The notes beneath the pieces were generated by a model. The model searched no databases. It was not told the origin of the DNA and saw only the letters and a program-made list of their open reading frames with translations. A stretch of 44,101 nt of DNA from an uncultured Parabacteroides sp. (GTDB taxonomy: Bacteria; Bacteroidota; Bacteroidia; Bacteroidales; Tannerellaceae), in NCBI GenBank assembly GCA_900541965.1, contig UQLN01000037.1, positions 1 to 44,101 on the forward strand. The letters run 5' to 3'. The translations under genes and the position numbers were made by a program. Shown here piece by piece: positions 44,052 through 44,101 of this stretch; position 1 is the first letter of the stretch, and each line of letters opens with the position of its first letter.

Positions 44052-44101
44052 ATGGATATGAACACGAAACTACAAGGTCTATGCCCCCTAACCAGACCGG
44101 T
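44052..44101 (+). CDS. Possible start of a gene cut by the window edge
   Basis: An ATG at 44052 (or 44058) opens a frame that continues to the edge: MDMNTKLQGLCPLTRP. It begins about 100 bp after the proposed start of transcription. Seventeen codons are too few for any assignment, and it may be noncoding leader. Confidence 0.25.
   Translation, partial: MDMNTKLQGLCPLTRP

Overview
The window looks like part of a gut-type Bacteroidales chromosome (Bacteroides or Parabacteroides). The evidence is three SusC/SusD pairs, many lipoproteins with short lipoboxes, GH92/GH38/GH130 enzymes, a FecR/STN signalling pair, TAnnTTTG-type promoter elements and the absence of strong Shine-Dalgarno sites. I see no tRNA, rRNA, CRISPR array, insertion sequence or phage gene.

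Layout. (1) Positions 1-728 hold the 3' end of a GH2 beta-galactosidase-like gene on the plus strand. (2) Positions 832-22144 are one large minus-strand polysaccharide utilisation locus (PUL). Read 5' to 3' it runs fecR (anti-sigma), susC with an STN domain, susD, a DUF3823 surface lipoprotein, GH92, GH130, an SGNH esterase, a GH38-like enzyme, GH92, a sialate-O-acetylesterase-like enzyme and GH92. A serine-type sulfatase (22313-23893) is divergent from fecR. (3) Positions 23894-28303 are an island of general-metabolism genes: a P-loop uridine-kinase-like protein and a Na+/phosphate symporter with a PhoU tail. The island starts with a repeat-rich noncoding stretch. (4) Positions 28304-43705 are a second, plus-strand carbohydrate locus: a GH106-like enzyme closed by a terminator, then susC-susD-susC-susD and a GH71/GH99-like lipoprotein. 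(5) From 43732 to the end there is a terminator, then a 17-bp perfect inverted repeat pair enclosing about 155 bp with a promoter-like element, then the start of a possible gene.

How the genes fit together. The first PUL should import and take apart a mannose-rich glycan. Three different GH92 enzymes and a GH38-like enzyme would remove alpha-mannose, GH130 would act on beta-mannosides, two esterases would remove acyl groups, and the sulfatase would remove sulfate. No endo-acting enzyme (GH76, GH18, GH85) is present, so the substrate is either small or cut by enzymes encoded elsewhere. Regulation is probably by the SusC-STN/FecR/ECF-sigma route, but no sigma factor gene is present. The substrate of the second locus is not clear. 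Its GH99-like enzyme could also point to mannan, and its GH106-like enzyme to rhamnosides.

The most interesting non-gene signals are three. One is the candidate invertible (phase-variable) promoter at 43782-43970. The second is a class of 22-bp-phased degenerate repeats with palindromic cores, found in both convergent intergenic gaps of the window (728-797 and 24175-24306). The third is a GNRA-capped hairpin between the transport genes and the enzyme genes of the first PUL.
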